A stretch of 64,000 bases of DNA from Rutpela maculata (GCA_936432065.2 OW386286.2:118434902-118498901), one strand, 5' to 3'. Positions 1 to 11,257 are shown, counted from the first letter of the stretch. The notes: generated from the sequence alone by a model not told the origin. A program made the numbers and translations.

Positions 1-335
1 CAATTTACAAGGTAAGTTAACAATTAGTAATAAGCTAGAGAAGATATTTATAGATAAAATTTAATTTGCCGAAAATATTTCACGAAACAAAACGTCAAAA
101 AATTATCGCAGTATTTGCCGCTGCAGCGACATAAAAAATTAGAGCGATAAATTTTGCATGTTGGTACTGTCAAAAGCCGATCTAGCTTGAATTACCACTA
201 ATAATGACATTTGATTGGTGCAATGTTGTGAAAAAACGGGCTCTCATTGGCTATAGCGTTAATGAGTGAAATAATCTTTAATATCTATAGTGACCAGGTA
301 ATACGACGTGTGCTAGAAGACTAACAGCTATAGAC

Positions 336-395
336 GGAGCCAAGATTTCTAACTTAAGATTTGTAGATGACACCGCCTTAGTTGCATTAGGATTA
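336..395 (+). pseudogene. RTE-like reverse transcriptase fragment (FVDD motif)
   Basis: A short stretch reads GAKISNLRFVDDTALVAL, which matches the catalytic 'NLRYADDT' block of RTE-type non-LTR reverse transcriptases with F and V replacing Y and A. The frame stops at about 408. The fragment is on the same strand as the RT C-terminal remnant beginning near 2822. The two would be roughly contiguous if the hAT-like block 430-2794 were removed, so I infer one LINE split by a later insertion. It is far too short to be functional. Confidence rests on the motif alone. Confidence 0.5.
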
Positions 396-899
396 AGGAT
401 TGAGGATTAGCTCATACACCTGCCGGACTAGTGGCGTATTTAAGGGGGATATAGGGGCTATAGCCCAGTTCGGCAAAATCCAGGGGCGACAAATTTTTGG
501 AAGAATACCAAAGGCACATAAAAATAAAAATAAATAAAAATGGTAACTAATCTAAAAAAAAATAACATGTTTTAAGGACGTTGTATGAAATTACGACAAA
601 TCACTTAAAAATCATTTAAACATTTACCATTACACCATTAGTATTGTACTATAAGAACATTTTTAATTTATTTGAGAATGTGATTTTTATTTTAACTGGA
701 CTAGAGTTCCTTATCAGAGTCAACTGTTGACACAGAACTTTCTGAATATCTGTTATTGAACTTAAGTTGGTAAACGTTGTTTTGCTGATTGCTGATAGGC
801 ATATCTGGCCTAGGCCTATTTGGCCTATGTCTAAATGAATAATATTTTAAATGTATACCAAAGTTTGTTTCAAATTTTATTTTGTTCTCGTTCTCATAT

Positions 900-1045
900 A
901 AAATAATAGTATATTACATACCGAGCTGGAAAGTGTTTCATTGTTGTCGAGAGATGAGATAGTTGACCGAGGCGCGAAGCGGCGAAGTCAACTAATTCTC
1001 GAGGCAGCAATGAAACTTTCCACCAAGGTTTGTATACTATTTTAT
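900..1045. repeat. Hairpin with GTTGACC/GTCAAC core
   Basis: The arms around ATAATAGTATA...GGAAAG..TTTCATTG pair with CAATGAAACTTTCC...TATACTATTTTAT on the other side. The loop core GTTGACCGAGGCGCGAAGCG continues to a matching GTCAAC. The structure is about 145 bases long and imperfect. It is GC-richer at its centre than the surroundings. It sits roughly 170 bases upstream of a recombinase-like reading frame and could be that element's end or 5' structure; this link is inference. Confidence 0.6.
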
Positions 1046-1218
1046 TCACAATCATCTCCCTTATAGAACAAATAGCCAAAAAAATCGTTTACTAAATTTA
1101 AATAGCATTTTATGTTTTTATTAAGCAGGCAATGAACAAACAAATTCTTATGTCAGACGACAAATGTCAAAGTAACGTCGGGTCGTTTGTGTTTATCCCT
1201 TGCCTCTATTTATAGAAA

Positions 1219-1476
1219 ATGCAGGATAATAATACCGATAGTGAAATGGGATGTACTCCGCCAGAACTTAGGGAAGTTGCCGAGCGAGCAACAGAAAATT
1301 TATTGCCAAAAAAGGAGGCATATAAAATATATAAACTATTTATATTTCCTACAACTAAAAGAAAACCAGTAAAAAACACAAAGTTGGCAAATGCTCACTT
1401 TCCTACCGGAAAACTGGTAAGAACGTGGCTACTTTCCGACCTGCAAATGTCACATTTCAGTTCAATTGTCAAATGA
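1219..1476 (+). pseudogene. N-terminal fragment resembling insect Crypton-type tyrosine recombinases
   Basis: The 85-codon frame starts MQDNNTDSEMGCTPPEL and contains VAERATENLLPKKEAYKIY. The 'ENLLPxKSxxxYxxxYxxF' pattern is, as I recall the family, typical of the N-terminus of the Crypton-like tyrosine recombinases abundant in insect genomes. After about residue 50 the similarity is lost (a repeated KNTKLANAHFPTGKL tail), and no catalytic Arg-His-Arg-Tyr block is present. The most economical reading is a truncated transposon exon. The assignment depends on one short motif and could be wrong; an unrelated small ORF is the alternative. Confidence 0.35.
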
Positions 1477-1638
1477 AGTAGAAATGTCATACTTTCCAAC
1501 TTTTGACATGTAAGACAATTTGGTTATTTCTGTATGATTGCGAATAAACAATGTTATACCTATGTCGGTCTGGTTTTTAATTTATCCAAAACCACTGTTG
1601 AACATTGTTAGGTTAATGCTAATGATTTTGTGCTTCTA

Positions 1639-2591
1639 GTCTCTTGAGATAAACCAGAAAAAGGCACAAAGCCCAAAAGTTGTGCGATCGGATCGCAAGA
1701 CATCTCCCCCCTACCCTCCCCCCCGTTTTCGAGGACGGGGAACATGATGGTGATAATATTTTCCTACCTACCCTTCAAGAACCCTAAACCGGAAAAACCA
1801 CCTCTATTCCGATTTTCCGATGCTAGACATTTTATTAACGAAAGTTGTTCACAATGGTCCAAAAACCCTAAATCCAAAATTTAATCAAAATGTAAAAATA
1901 TTGAAATTTTTTTAAAAATTGGCAGCTCCGGAAAGCGGCTGCAACATCCCCACTCGGTGGATCTTTGAAGCCGAAAAGAGCACTAAAAAATATGAACGAT
2001 CTCATTTCATTATATTTTTTTATTTTATTATATTTTTTGACAGTTTTCGAACATTTTTAGGTTTGTACTGCACTTGGTTTGATTTTTAGGTTAGGTATGT
2101 TAATGTTTTTAGGTTGCGATTTTAATGTCACTGTCAATTTTAATAGTTTTGGGTAAAAAACTTACTTTGGGCCCACCTTTAATTTTTACTGCTTTTCAAT
2201 GGTTCGATTACACATTATAAGTAATCATAAAATAAAGAACTTGTTGTGTCAAAACGTCAGTAAACGTAATCAGATCTGAACCAAAACCTTTTCAGATCTT
2301 CTGGAGCACTAAAGAAACCCTCATGCAAAGTTTCATCCAAATCTGTTTAGTAGTGAAGGTTTGAAGGTTTGAAGGGCTGAAGGTTTTTGGACAATTCTGA
2401 ACAACTTTCATTAATAAAATTTTTCGATAAAAAAATGCCGAGCACCGGAAACCCAGAAACAGGGGTGGTTTTTTCGGTTTAGGGGTAGTGGTTGGAGGGT
2501 AGATCGGAAAATATTGTCACTATCATGTTCCCCGCACTCGAAAACGGTCTAGTCGCAGAAATTTTGGGGTAAAAGCTTTATCTCAAGGGAC
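1639..2591. mobile_element. TA-flanked foldback element (GTCYCTTGAGATAAA ends)
   Basis: Termini GTCTCTTGAGATAAA and TTTATCTCAAGGGAC are inverted and both are flanked by TA (1637-1638 and 2592-2593), the target duplication of the Tc1/mariner superfamily. The arms pair over about 200 bases or more (GGGGAACATGATGGTGA on the left with TCACTATCATGTTCCCC on the right). No transposase frame is visible, so it is non-autonomous. The right-hand interior (2215-2350) also occurs, inverted, at 32970-33130 inside a different element. Confidence 0.75.
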
Positions 2592-2821
2592 TATTTGTCT
2601 ATGGGGAGAAAGCGTAGAAGGTAGTGAGCGGGGAGAGAGTTGCCCCTCTAAAAGGGGAGGTGAAGTATAGAAGTATAAGTATGAAGTATAGAAATATCAT
2701 TTTTGACTGCTGATGGCAGGAGCAGAGAGTGGGAAAGGAATGGGTGGGCGGCAAGTTGCCCTAGGCGGCAGAAGTATAAGTCCACCACTGCAGCAAAGTT
2801 CCAGACAATAAGGTTATTTAT

Positions 2822-3470
2822 GGTTTATGTTACAATAAAACGAAAGTTATGATTGAGACCGGATAAATGATAATCACCCAGACACGTTAAGGGTGTGAGG
2901 TAGTAAACAAGATGGTGTACCTTGGAGCCTTTGCAGACAATACTGGCAACTGCGAATATGGGATTCGACGAAGAATACACATGGCAAGATTGATAACCTG
3001 CCAGTTGAGCAAAATTTGGCGTGACAAAAATGTCACGAAACATACAAAGATCACACTTGCTAGCGCCATAGTTTTGTCTAACTTCTTTTACGTCTCTGAG
3101 ACTTGGACTGTTAGGGAAGCAGGCAGATGGTGTATTGATGTTTTCGAGATGTGGACCTGGACCTCTCATTTCTCGACTACATCAGAAGAAAGGACAAAAT
3201 AGAACAACTGATAGTTCAGAGAAAATCAGATGGCAAGAGACGAAGAGGACGGCTTGCAAAACGTTGGGCTTATGCCACCAAGGAGCTGATAGGAAGGAGC
3301 TTATTTGAGGCTGAGCACCTAACAGTCAACCTCAACAGACGGCGTAATGCCGCCAGGCGTGCTATAGAAAACGGAGGCGAACTAGAATAATACAAGAATC
3401 ACAAAATGTCTGGCAAGACGTTGTAAATAAGACCGAGAAGTATTATCTAAAATACATATAAGAAATTGAA
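2822..3470 (+). pseudogene. RTE-like reverse transcriptase C-terminal remnant
   Basis: Successive frames give the C-terminal landmarks of RTE-type non-LTR polymerases: NKTKVM (2830s), VYLGAFADNTGNCEYGIRRR (2914 on), HMARLITCQLSKIWRDK, TKITLASAIVLSNFFYVSE, SETWTVREAGRWCIDVFEMW, then after a frameshift near 3150 a basic GKRRRGRLAKRW tail. Related full-length elements carry 'EIRRRIAMA', 'LYGSETWT' and 'FEMWCWRRM' here, so several residues have diverged and one Trp-rich block is broken. Frame changes make it non-functional. The AT-rich stretch after 3390 is probably its 3' untranslated tail. Family assignment is by motif order only. Confidence 0.65.
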
Positions 3471-3474
3471 TATA

Positions 3475-4144
3475 TTAACATTTATAGCATAAATTAGGGA
3501 ACATTTTAATTGAAAACTGATACTTAGCTTTAAATGTATAGAAACTGAATTCATATTTGTCATATGTATAAATATTTTCAAATATTTTTCAAACAGAGGG
3601 TAAGTTGAGACCAAAAAAAAAATAAAATAAAATAAAGCTTTGCTTCGTACAGAGACTGAAATATTCGATATATAACGGTTACCTACTCCATAACCACTAA
3701 TGAGGGATTAGTTATTCACTCAGTTAAGTGATGTGTTGATAAGGAATACATAAATACGTAAAGGGGTGTTTTGCTCTATCAAGCGTAACAAGGAATGTAT
3801 AAGTCGGATGTTTTATGACCACCTTCTTATAAAATATCATTATTTTAAGAAAAATTCTGCGTGGTCCGTAACTATTACTTGTTTAAGTAAAGATCAGCTT
3901 GATAGATCAGGTTGTTTGTGGTTATTTGTTATAAGTATAATGATAAAATGTTCCAAAACCTAGAAATAAGGTACAAAAATTTAGTTCCCCGATATAATAC
4001 AGGATTCTCTCATGACAATTGTATATTTTACTTCACAAATAAAAGGGTATTTATTACCATGTATAAAAATTCACTTCAAATGAATAGACAGTAAAACTTA
4101 AATATGAAATATTTGATAAACAAAATTACCTAAAATTTTAAATA
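3475..4144. other. Unassigned AT-rich spacer
   Basis: No coding signature, terminal repeat or second copy was recognised here, apart from a short AAAATAAAATAAAATAAAG run near 3620-3640 that could be the tail of a retroposon. Confidence 0.5.
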
Positions 4145-4707
4145 TTAAGGGCCAGTTGTATAAATTGTGGTAATACCTTGATCAGGCTTGAACCACTGTT
4201 TAAACCAGATTCGGTGGTTTAAACCAAGGTCAAACGCCATTCAGTAATCTAACCTCATCATTGATTGTTTGATATTCTATATTTGCCTTGTCAAAATAAT
4301 TGGAAGAAATGGAACCTATACTTAACTGTTGATGAAGACTTTTTAGAATGAGTTGAATTAGTGGAAGCTGAACTGCAGAAATCCACGAATATTTTGACCC
4401 AGAGTAAATCACTTTGACAAATGGTCTGAAGAAGAATTTTACGACAGATTTCGAATAACAAAATATACTATAATACAAGGTTTATAATGTTATTTCCTTA
4501 TATCTAGTGAATATTTCAACACAAACATAAATAAGCTCCAAACACTAAAAAATTAGGTTAAGCGGTCGACGCTCACTTCAAAAACCAATCATACTAGTGG
4601 AAAACTGAAAGTCCCTATGTAAATTAGTAACTTTGGACTACCAACAGTTAAGTGCTGTTAGTAAAATACTGGTCAGTTGATCAATCACTGACTTTAGTTT
4701 ATACAAC

Positions 4708-5346
4708 CTGAAACACCCATTACCATACCAGGCGTTGCCTATCTTTCGGCAACCTCCCTAGACAAAACTTTCCTATACCACAACTTCCCTTTCACCACCT
4801 TTTACCTTCAAACCCCTTTCCATTCTCTCTATTCGTCTCCTTTTTGTCAATTTTGTTAATTTTTTCTTTTGTCCTTTTTTAAGTGTTTCCTGCGCTATAA
4901 TTGTCCAAATTTAGTTTTCAGTGCTGCTGCGTTAGCAGGAGTTCTAATATGTAACCTCACTTATTATCGTTTCAGCTAAACCGGAACCGCTCCACCCAGC
5001 CGCACATTCACCACAACGCTGCGTGCCGTGGTTGTGCGGCTGGCTTCGGACCGGAATCCGGCGAGGCGCATAATTTGTAACTTCAATTAAAAATTGTTGA
5101 ATTATATGAAACAATTCAATATAATGTTTAACAACTCATATTAATTAATTATCATTTTTTGGTCAGAGATAGTACCAATCAATAATAAAATAAATCTGTC
5201 AATGTAATAATTCATATATTTACAAACAAAAATAAAAGTTCATCTTTGTTCCTGATATTGAATAAGTGCCTATTTATTGTCTTTCCACACGGATAGGTAT
5301 CTCAATAAAAATAAATCTTTTTTGAATTGAAATTGAAATTGAATTG
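4708..5346 (+). mobile_element. Short retroposon with 11-bp target duplication and TTGAAA tail
   Basis: GTTTATACAAC occurs immediately on both sides (4697-4707 and 5347-5357), an 11-bp direct duplication typical of LINE-mobilised insertions. The 3' end is a simple ATTGAAATTGAAATTGAATT tail, as used by I/Jockey-type elements. The middle has a pyrimidine-rich tract (about 4780-4880) and a GC-rich hairpin, CCAGCCGCAC...GTGCGGCTGG at 4996-5043. No open reading frame is apparent, so it is a SINE or the 5'-truncated 3' end of a LINE. No convincing pol III A/B boxes were found, which leaves the class open. Confidence 0.65.
4990..5060 (+). repeat. GC-rich hairpin inside the retroposon
   Basis: CCAGCCGCAC pairs with GTGCGGCTGG, with ACCACAAC/GTGGTTGT extending the stem. 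It is the most GC-rich stretch in the first 10 kb and lies just after a TTTCAG that looks like a splice acceptor. It may be a structured recognition element of the retroposon RNA. Confidence 0.6.
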
Positions 5347-5439
5347 GTTTATACAACGCTTTTGCTTTGATCAGCGATCAAATCTTGAACTACAGATCAA
5401 CTGAACCAAGCGTCAGTGCTCTTTTATACAACTGGTCCT

Positions 5440-6572
5440 AAGCTTTTTTGGCGGAAAACATTTAACTTGAATTTCTATCTATTTTAAAATGACTGATACA
5501 TTTTTTCACAAAATTAAAGTATTAGCTATGATATATACCGTAAGTACTTTTAATATTTCGACTTTTAAAATGTGAAAGCATCCTGCTTGTCTGTGGGATC
5601 ATTTAGTCAAATTTCACATTTCACTTTTTAGTATGTTTATGCGAAGCAATCGTCGAATAATTATAACACTGAAAATTTGAAGTCAATCCGGTAATTAGTT
5701 GCAGAAATACACTGCTTTAAACATGTACCGACACGCTCAAAGTGCTGACGTCATTAAATCCGAAAGTCTATCTTTTATTTCGAAATTGCGTTTACGCAGT
5801 TATAACCCGGCGATTTGTATAATCTGCCAGACATGTACCTGATTATGGTGATTTGGAGAATATTGGAGTATTTTAACACAAGAGTATGCAGCATATAAGT
5901 GCTGAAAAGAGGGGACTTAAAATACAACTAGGAATGAATGACGTCACGCAGCATCGATGTTCTTGATTGATTTTAAAGCCTATACAGATCCTAGAATATT
6001 TTGATATTTTAGATTTCGCTCTAAAATTGAGAGATCTTTTGGAAAATGTAATAAAAAAAATACTCAATGAGCCCAGTAAAGTATGAAATTAATCTTTTTA
6101 TTCAATTAATAATTTTCCACAATAAATCGTTCTGCAGCAATTACGCATATTGTATCGATTATCAATAATTACGATTTCACTAGTAAAGATGTAAGGCAGA
6201 AAAAAACAACATACATATCTACTGAAGCGAGTGCATTTAGAAAAGCATAGTTACAAATATATACTGCTGATCGAAAAAATACACCCAGGAGTTCTTATTT
6301 AAGTACTGGTTTCAAAAATTACTTTTTGGTAATCCAGTAATTTGCAGATTTTCTAATTTATTTTACGCTGAGCTTTACCTAACTTGCTGTATCTTTAGTG
6401 TTAATTATTTGGTTTCAACACATATGCGTTAATTCTTGGAGGAGGCTGGAAACTTGGGTGTCATAATGTTTCTGATAGTTTTCACAAATACAAAAACACT
6501 TGAACACTAGGATTTTTAAAAACTTTGATATGAAAACGTTATTCAAACGAATAGTGCGGGATTTGCGAAATT
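5440..6572. other. Unassigned AT-rich region
   Basis: Only short, low-complexity frames are present. I saw no splice-bounded exon, no inverted termini and no second copy in the window. Confidence 0.5.
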
Positions 6573-6745
6573 AGTTGTATGGATTATAATTCGAAGTATG
6601 TTGGGCAAACACATCGTCCAATTATAACAAGTTTCAAGGAACATATGGCCCACCTTAAAATTGGAACAACTGAAAAGTGTTGCCCGACATGCCTTTGATA
6701 ACAATCATAGAATATATATCAATAACTCAAGGTACTTCTATATAT
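6573..6745 (+). pseudogene. Penelope-like element GIY-YIG endonuclease remnant
   Basis: One frame reads SCMDYNSKYVGQTHRPIITS and continues FKEHMAHLK. A neighbouring frame then reads SVARHAFDNNHRIYINNSR. Together these match the GIY-YIG endonuclease domain at the C-terminus of Penelope-like retroelements: a Cys-rich start, 'KYVGQT' for the second half of the motif, the Arg/EH segment, and the 'xxAxHxxxxxH' segment. A frameshift separates the two halves near 6680, and the upstream RT is absent, so this is a dead 5'-truncated copy. It stops where the palindromic element at 6746 begins. Confidence 0.7.
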
Positions 6746-7260
6746 ACTGGCGGTACATGACCAGTCAGGTGCAAAGTTTTTAAAATCCATGCCAATCATA
6801 TATATGAATGTAATTACCATGAATATGATAGAAACGCAAATTTTAGGCAGTCGTCGCGTGCAGAAGGGTGTGCAAATCGATTATCTTTGTTTTGATTTTA
6901 AAATGGATGCCAATAGTGCCAAACGAAAAGCCGTGAAAAAAAATCCAAAATCAAAATCATCGAAAACCAAGAATACTAAAAAATTTTACGATTTAATGTG
7001 CGCATCAAAATTTGTTTTGCGCGTGGAAACTGCATGCCAATGAATTTCCCCTGGATTCTTTTTCACGGCTTTTCGTTTGGCACTATTGGCATCCATTTTA
7101 AAATTAAAAAAACACAAAAAAAAAATCGATTTGCACACCCTTCTGCACACGACGACTGCCTAAAATTTGCGTTTCTGGTATATTCATGGTAATTTCATTC
7201 ATATATATGATTGGCATGCATTTTAAAAACGTTGCACCTGACTGGTCATGTACCGCCAGT
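6746..7260. mobile_element. Palindromic element (ACTGGCGGTACATGACC ends)
   Basis: Near-perfect inverted arms of about 200 bases begin ACTGGCGGTACATGACCAG and end with its complement at 7260. Both arms contain the same internal landmarks (ATGGATGCCAATAGTGCCAA on the left and its complement on the right), with about 110 unpaired bases in the middle. The apparent short basic reading frame at 6789-7043 is created by the arm sequence and is not a gene. The flanks TATAT and CTAAT do not give a clear target duplication. Confidence 0.75.
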
Positions 7261-7409
7261 CTAATACTAAAATGAACTTTTACAGTTTTAAATATAATTT
7301 GGTATAATAATAAATAAAGTGATTTTACACTTGAATTTTCAATAAAAATAAGATCGTCCGTTTAGTTTCGGAGTAATCGATTTGCCCGTAGGCAAAGATG
7401 CCTTACTTA

Positions 7410-8488
7410 GTACGGGAGCCAGCGATACTTCCAGTTGCTATATTTGTTTGAACTTGTTTTTTTTTTGGATCATATTAATGTAACATATCCACGTGTTTAA
7501 AGTTGATATTTTTTGTGTCCTTTATTGGCATTACAGTATGATGGAAATGATTTCTTGTCACTTTCATTATAGACCGGCGCGCTTCTGTCAGTAACATAAA
7601 TATATAATTAAAATAAAGTCAATTGACAGAAATGTTTATAGCTGAAATTTTTTTGCGAGTAGTTTATTACTTAACATTGTAAAAAAACTTATGCTGCCGG
7701 CCATTCGACTGAACATGGTTTTGGCTGGAGCAAAAAAATCATGTCAGGCGTTGACCCGTTGCACACTGGAGTGGAAAAAAATTCTGCTCAATAATCGCTG
7801 TGGGCCTCAGAATTTATTGGACCATCTTTTTTCTTTTTTCAAATGTTTGTTATTAAATTCTTCATCAATCTCTCGAGCCACATTTTCAATTTTTGTCCTT
7901 GATTTTTCAAAATATTCAAAAGAAGTTTAAGATTTGATTAAAAATTTTGAATAATCAGGGACAAAAATCGATAATCTGGATAAATAGATCGCTAGGCAAT
8001 TAAAAAACGAGGATTTAAAAAAAAAAACTTTTTGATTGCTTAAGTATTAAGACCTGCAGACTAATTTAAAAAAAATAGTCACTGTGTCACTTTGTCATCA
8101 GTCTGTGGATGCGGAACTCAATAAGCAATCGGAAAGTTTCTTTTTGAAATCCTCATTTTTTAATTGCCTATCGATCTGTTAAGCCAGATTTTCGACTTTT
8201 GTCTCTGGTTTTTCAAAATTTTTTATGAAGAAATACTTTGAAAAATCAGGGACAAAAATCGAAAATCTGGCTCGAGAGATTGATGAAGAATTTAATAACC
8301 AACATTTATAAAAAAATTAAGATGATGGTCTACAGCGATTTTTGAACGGTATTTTTTTTTCCATTCCATTGTGCGTTGGTGCGCCTGCAGGAGTCGATTT
8401 TGTGGAAACACAGTCTAAATGTAACACAAAAATTAAGAAATTAATTTTAAGCTGATCTTTAAAAAGATAGTGTCGCTGGCTCCCGTAC
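7410..8488. mobile_element. 1.08-kb foldback element with TA target duplication
   Basis: Ends GTACGGGAGCCAGCGA and TCGCTGGCTCCCGTAC are perfect inverses and are flanked by TA at 7408-7409 and 8489-8490. Arms of several hundred bases pair around a centre near 8080: for example TCATCAATCTCTCGAGCCA (7865) with TGGCTCGAGAGATTGATGA (8265), and ATTGCTTAAG with AATCGG-containing partners nearer the centre. No transposase frame is visible. The TA duplication suggests Tc1/mariner-type mobilisation. It is a separate family from the one at 1639, judged by its termini. Confidence 0.8.
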
Positions 8489-8489
8489 T

Positions 8490-8964
8490 AATAGTAAAGC
8501 TTGGATGAATGCTAGGTTAAAGTTAATTTTCGCTCCTAATACCACAATTTTTTTAGATATATGCTGCAAAAACTAACATAACTTAAATAATTTCTTGTTA
8601 ACATTCTGTTAAAACCCTGAAAAAAATCGTCCATCTAGCATTAAAGTTAAAATTAGAAGCAATCAATTTTAAATCCTAAAATTGTCTAATTAAAGCAGCT
8701 GTTGAAATTGACTTGCAACGCTGTGTATTTCGAAGATGGCGCAAATATTTAAATTTTTAAAAAGTATAAAATTAACAAATAAATTATTCTAAATTGACAG
8801 TAAACCACGTTGTTTTTACTTTTTATGTCTTCCAAAGAAACAATTGATGAGCATTCTAAACATTTTAGATTTTTACAAAATTCCTTTACGTTATATAATC
8901 ATGCGATTTCCTTCACAAACATTCTTGGCATTCGGTTGAAAGGTTAGAATCTGGTTTATTATTT
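8490..8964. other. Unassigned AT-rich stretch
   Basis: No coding motif or repeat boundary recognised between the foldback and the Jockey-like RT remnant. Confidence 0.5.
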
Positions 8965-9890
8965 CTTGCGCTGAGATGGTCCCTATACTGAAGCCGAATT
9001 AGATTGCCAGACTCGCCAGCAGTTACCGACCCAACTCAGTACTATCAACTATCTCTAAATTGGTGAAGAAGGTCGCCGTGAGCAGAATTAATTTTGCTCA
9101 GGAGGGACTTCACGTCGATGATGAGCATCAATTCGGTTTCAAGAAATATCGCAACACAACACAACAAATCGTTAGGATAGTTAACGATGTCAAGGTGCTA
9201 TACAACCTCGGAAAGAGTACCACCATGGTATCGACAAAGCGTTCGATACAATCTGGATTCCGGAGTTGATGTATAAACTACACAACTATAATTTTCTTAG
9301 TGATATTATTAAACTAATTCACTCGTACTTGACGGGCAGATAGCTGCAAGTACGGGTGAATAACAAACTCTTCACAACACGGGACATTCGCGCGGGCGTC
9401 ATGTCTTTCATCTAAATTATTTCATTTATATTTCTCTGATTTCCCGTCTTTCCTAATACCAAAGCTATAGCGATGACACAGCCATGTATGCACGTATTAT
9501 GGCCAGTGGAAAATCAAGGTCAACGAAGAGAAATCAGAGGCATTGGTTTTCTCCCAGAATTTCACAAAAAATTATTACACCAATCTCGATCAAGGGGGGC
9601 CAAAATTCAACCAAAAGAATCCGTGAAATATCTAGGAGTTCATTTAGACACCAGACTGACTTCAATAAACACATAAACGAAACTATACGCAAGGTCCATT
9701 CCCTGTCTTTGGTATGTACCCTCTAATGGCAGGGAATAGTAGACTAAACAAAAATAACAAGAAATTTATATATACGACCGTCGCGAGGCCAGCCTTTATA
9801 CGTATACGCAGCACCATCAGTTTACTAAAAAACGTCGTAAATAAAAAACTGAATTAAATGCGAATTAAATGTTAACCCGTATCTCAAGAC
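8965..9890 (+). pseudogene. Jockey-like non-LTR reverse transcriptase remnant
   Basis: Frames switch repeatedly but keep the order of Jockey-clade RT blocks: a VPILKP-like start (8975), SYRP (about 9030), QFGFKKYRNTTQQI (9130), then an AFDxVW-like block (9240-9270). A YL-T-GR-LQVRVNNKLFTT block (9320-9370) and RAGV follow. After a deletion come SEALVFS-like text and VKYLGVHLDTRLTSINT (9620-9676). The catalytic YADD is not recognisable: the 9420-9480 region that should hold it is scrambled. At least three frameshifts and stops make this a fossil. The final readable piece, VARPAFIRIRS near 9780, resembles the thumb region. Confidence 0.65.
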
Positions 9891-10432
9891 ATAGGTACCA
9901 TCATCTTGGGAGAATCTGGGTACCTAACTCATTTTTAAAATATTTAAATGAAATTAATCAACTGGATGTATTTTGTTTACAAAAAGCAGTATTTACAAAT
10001 TTAAAATCTCGTGCATAATAAAATAAAACAAAATAATTACATTTTGTCCTCATAATAGTATAGTTGATGACCAAATGTTTGCAACGGATCCATCTCGCCA
10101 ATACAAATAAACAAAATTATTTCCTAAATATTATTCGTGCACTACAAAAGAAAAATAAAAATATATAATAGCCATGCCAAACCAACATTAAACATATATT
10201 TACATACAAGTGATAATAAAATTTTAATTTTAAATTAAAATTATCCAAATAACACAGGCGATAAATATAGTCTGTTTTAACATTTTTTAGGGAATATAGC
10301 GTAGAAATAAAAAATACATTACAAGATGTATTACGAGAATTTTCAATTTATTTTCAAAAGGATAAAAAGTCATGGGTAGGTACTTATATTTAGTAATTTT
10401 TTAATTGATTATATTAGTCGAATAAAACTAAG
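9891..10432. other. Unassigned AT-rich stretch
   Basis: Nothing beyond low-complexity A/T runs recognised. Confidence 0.5.
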
Positions 10433-11257
10433 TTTTTTTCAAAGATTTGCTTGAGCGGGGGTCAATTTTTTGGTGGAAATATAATTTGTATGTTATCAGG
10501 ATGCTACAGTAACGTTTTGTCCAATTTGGGAGTGGAGCGTTTTTTTGGAAACTTACGTGTTTTTGTCTCGTCTCTCCTTAATATGTCGGCTTCTGTTCAT
10601 CGGATCAGGCCAAACAAAAAATCAAAGTGATTATCAATAAATTAATTATGAATAAAAGTGCATGGGTCCAAATTCGATGTGCCGTTTTATAAAAAGGAAA
10701 TTGTAAAAACCGCGAAAATTTACAATTTTACATAAACCGAAATTACTAAAGAAAAATAAATCTTTAAAAAAAAAATTGGTGAAATTATAGGTTCTGTAGA
10801 TGTAAACTATTATGCAAAATTACAAATAATATTTATTATTTTTCTTAAAAAATGAGATTTTTTAAAACATTTGATGTTTCATAAAATAACTGCTATTTGG
10901 TCGCACCAAGAACTGTTTCCCCGTAAATTGTAGCTTTTTGAACTAACTTTGCAATGGTGATAAAAATTAATTTTTTATATTATTTTATTCAATTCAATTT
11001 TATTCAATTTTATTCACAATTTTTTCACATACATACTATGGCTTTGTATAATCGTATAATAACAGAATGTTTTGTTAATGTAGTTTTGTTGGTACATAGG
11101 TAATTATTAGACAATAATCATCTGTACGTACCCGATCTTACAAAAGGGAAATAAATTAATATAATAGCTATTAACATTTTAACCATAAAGATTGAAATTA
11201 AAAATTAGAATAATTGAATGAGCAGATATAGTGAGATGGCAAATTCAATCATGTCTG

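Larger units (their letters stand above)
430..2794. mobile_element. Possible hAT-like element inserted into the RTE remnant
   Basis: The left end reads TAGTGGCGTATTTAAGGGGG and the right end, inverted, CAGTGGTGGACTTATAC, so both share the AGTGGYG terminus common in hAT elements. The interval interrupts what reads as one RTE reverse transcriptase (FVDD at 336-395, YLG block from 2920). No exact 8-bp target duplication is visible (CTGCCGGA against CTGCAGCA is the best), so the exact boundaries are uncertain. Inside lie a hairpin, a recombinase-like N-terminal fragment and a TA-flanked foldback. It may be a composite of several insertions and not one element. Confidence 0.4.
4149..5438. mobile_element. 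PIF/Harbinger-like non-autonomous element (GGGCCAGTTGTATAAA ends)
   Basis: The left terminus GGGCCAGTTGTATAAA and right terminus TTTATACAACTGGTCC are inverted over 16 bases with one mismatch. Both sides carry TAA next to the terminus (4146-4148 and 5439-5441), the 3-bp TWA duplication expected for PIF/Harbinger. Further subterminal pairing (CCTTGATCAGGCTTGAACC against a related right-arm stretch) is imperfect. No transposase frame was seen. The element is interrupted by the 639-bp retroposon at 4708-5346; without it the element would be about 640 bp. Confidence 0.65.

Noticed and set aside
4990..5060. tRNA-like fold inside the short retroposon
   Set aside because: No complete cloverleaf and no convincing A/B box; only a simple GC hairpin could be drawn.
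6789..7043. An 84-codon basic frame with a KRKAVKKNPKSKSSK stretch
   Set aside because: It lies in the left arm of a palindromic element, and the same bases occur inverted in the right arm, so the lysine-rich text reflects A-rich arm sequence.
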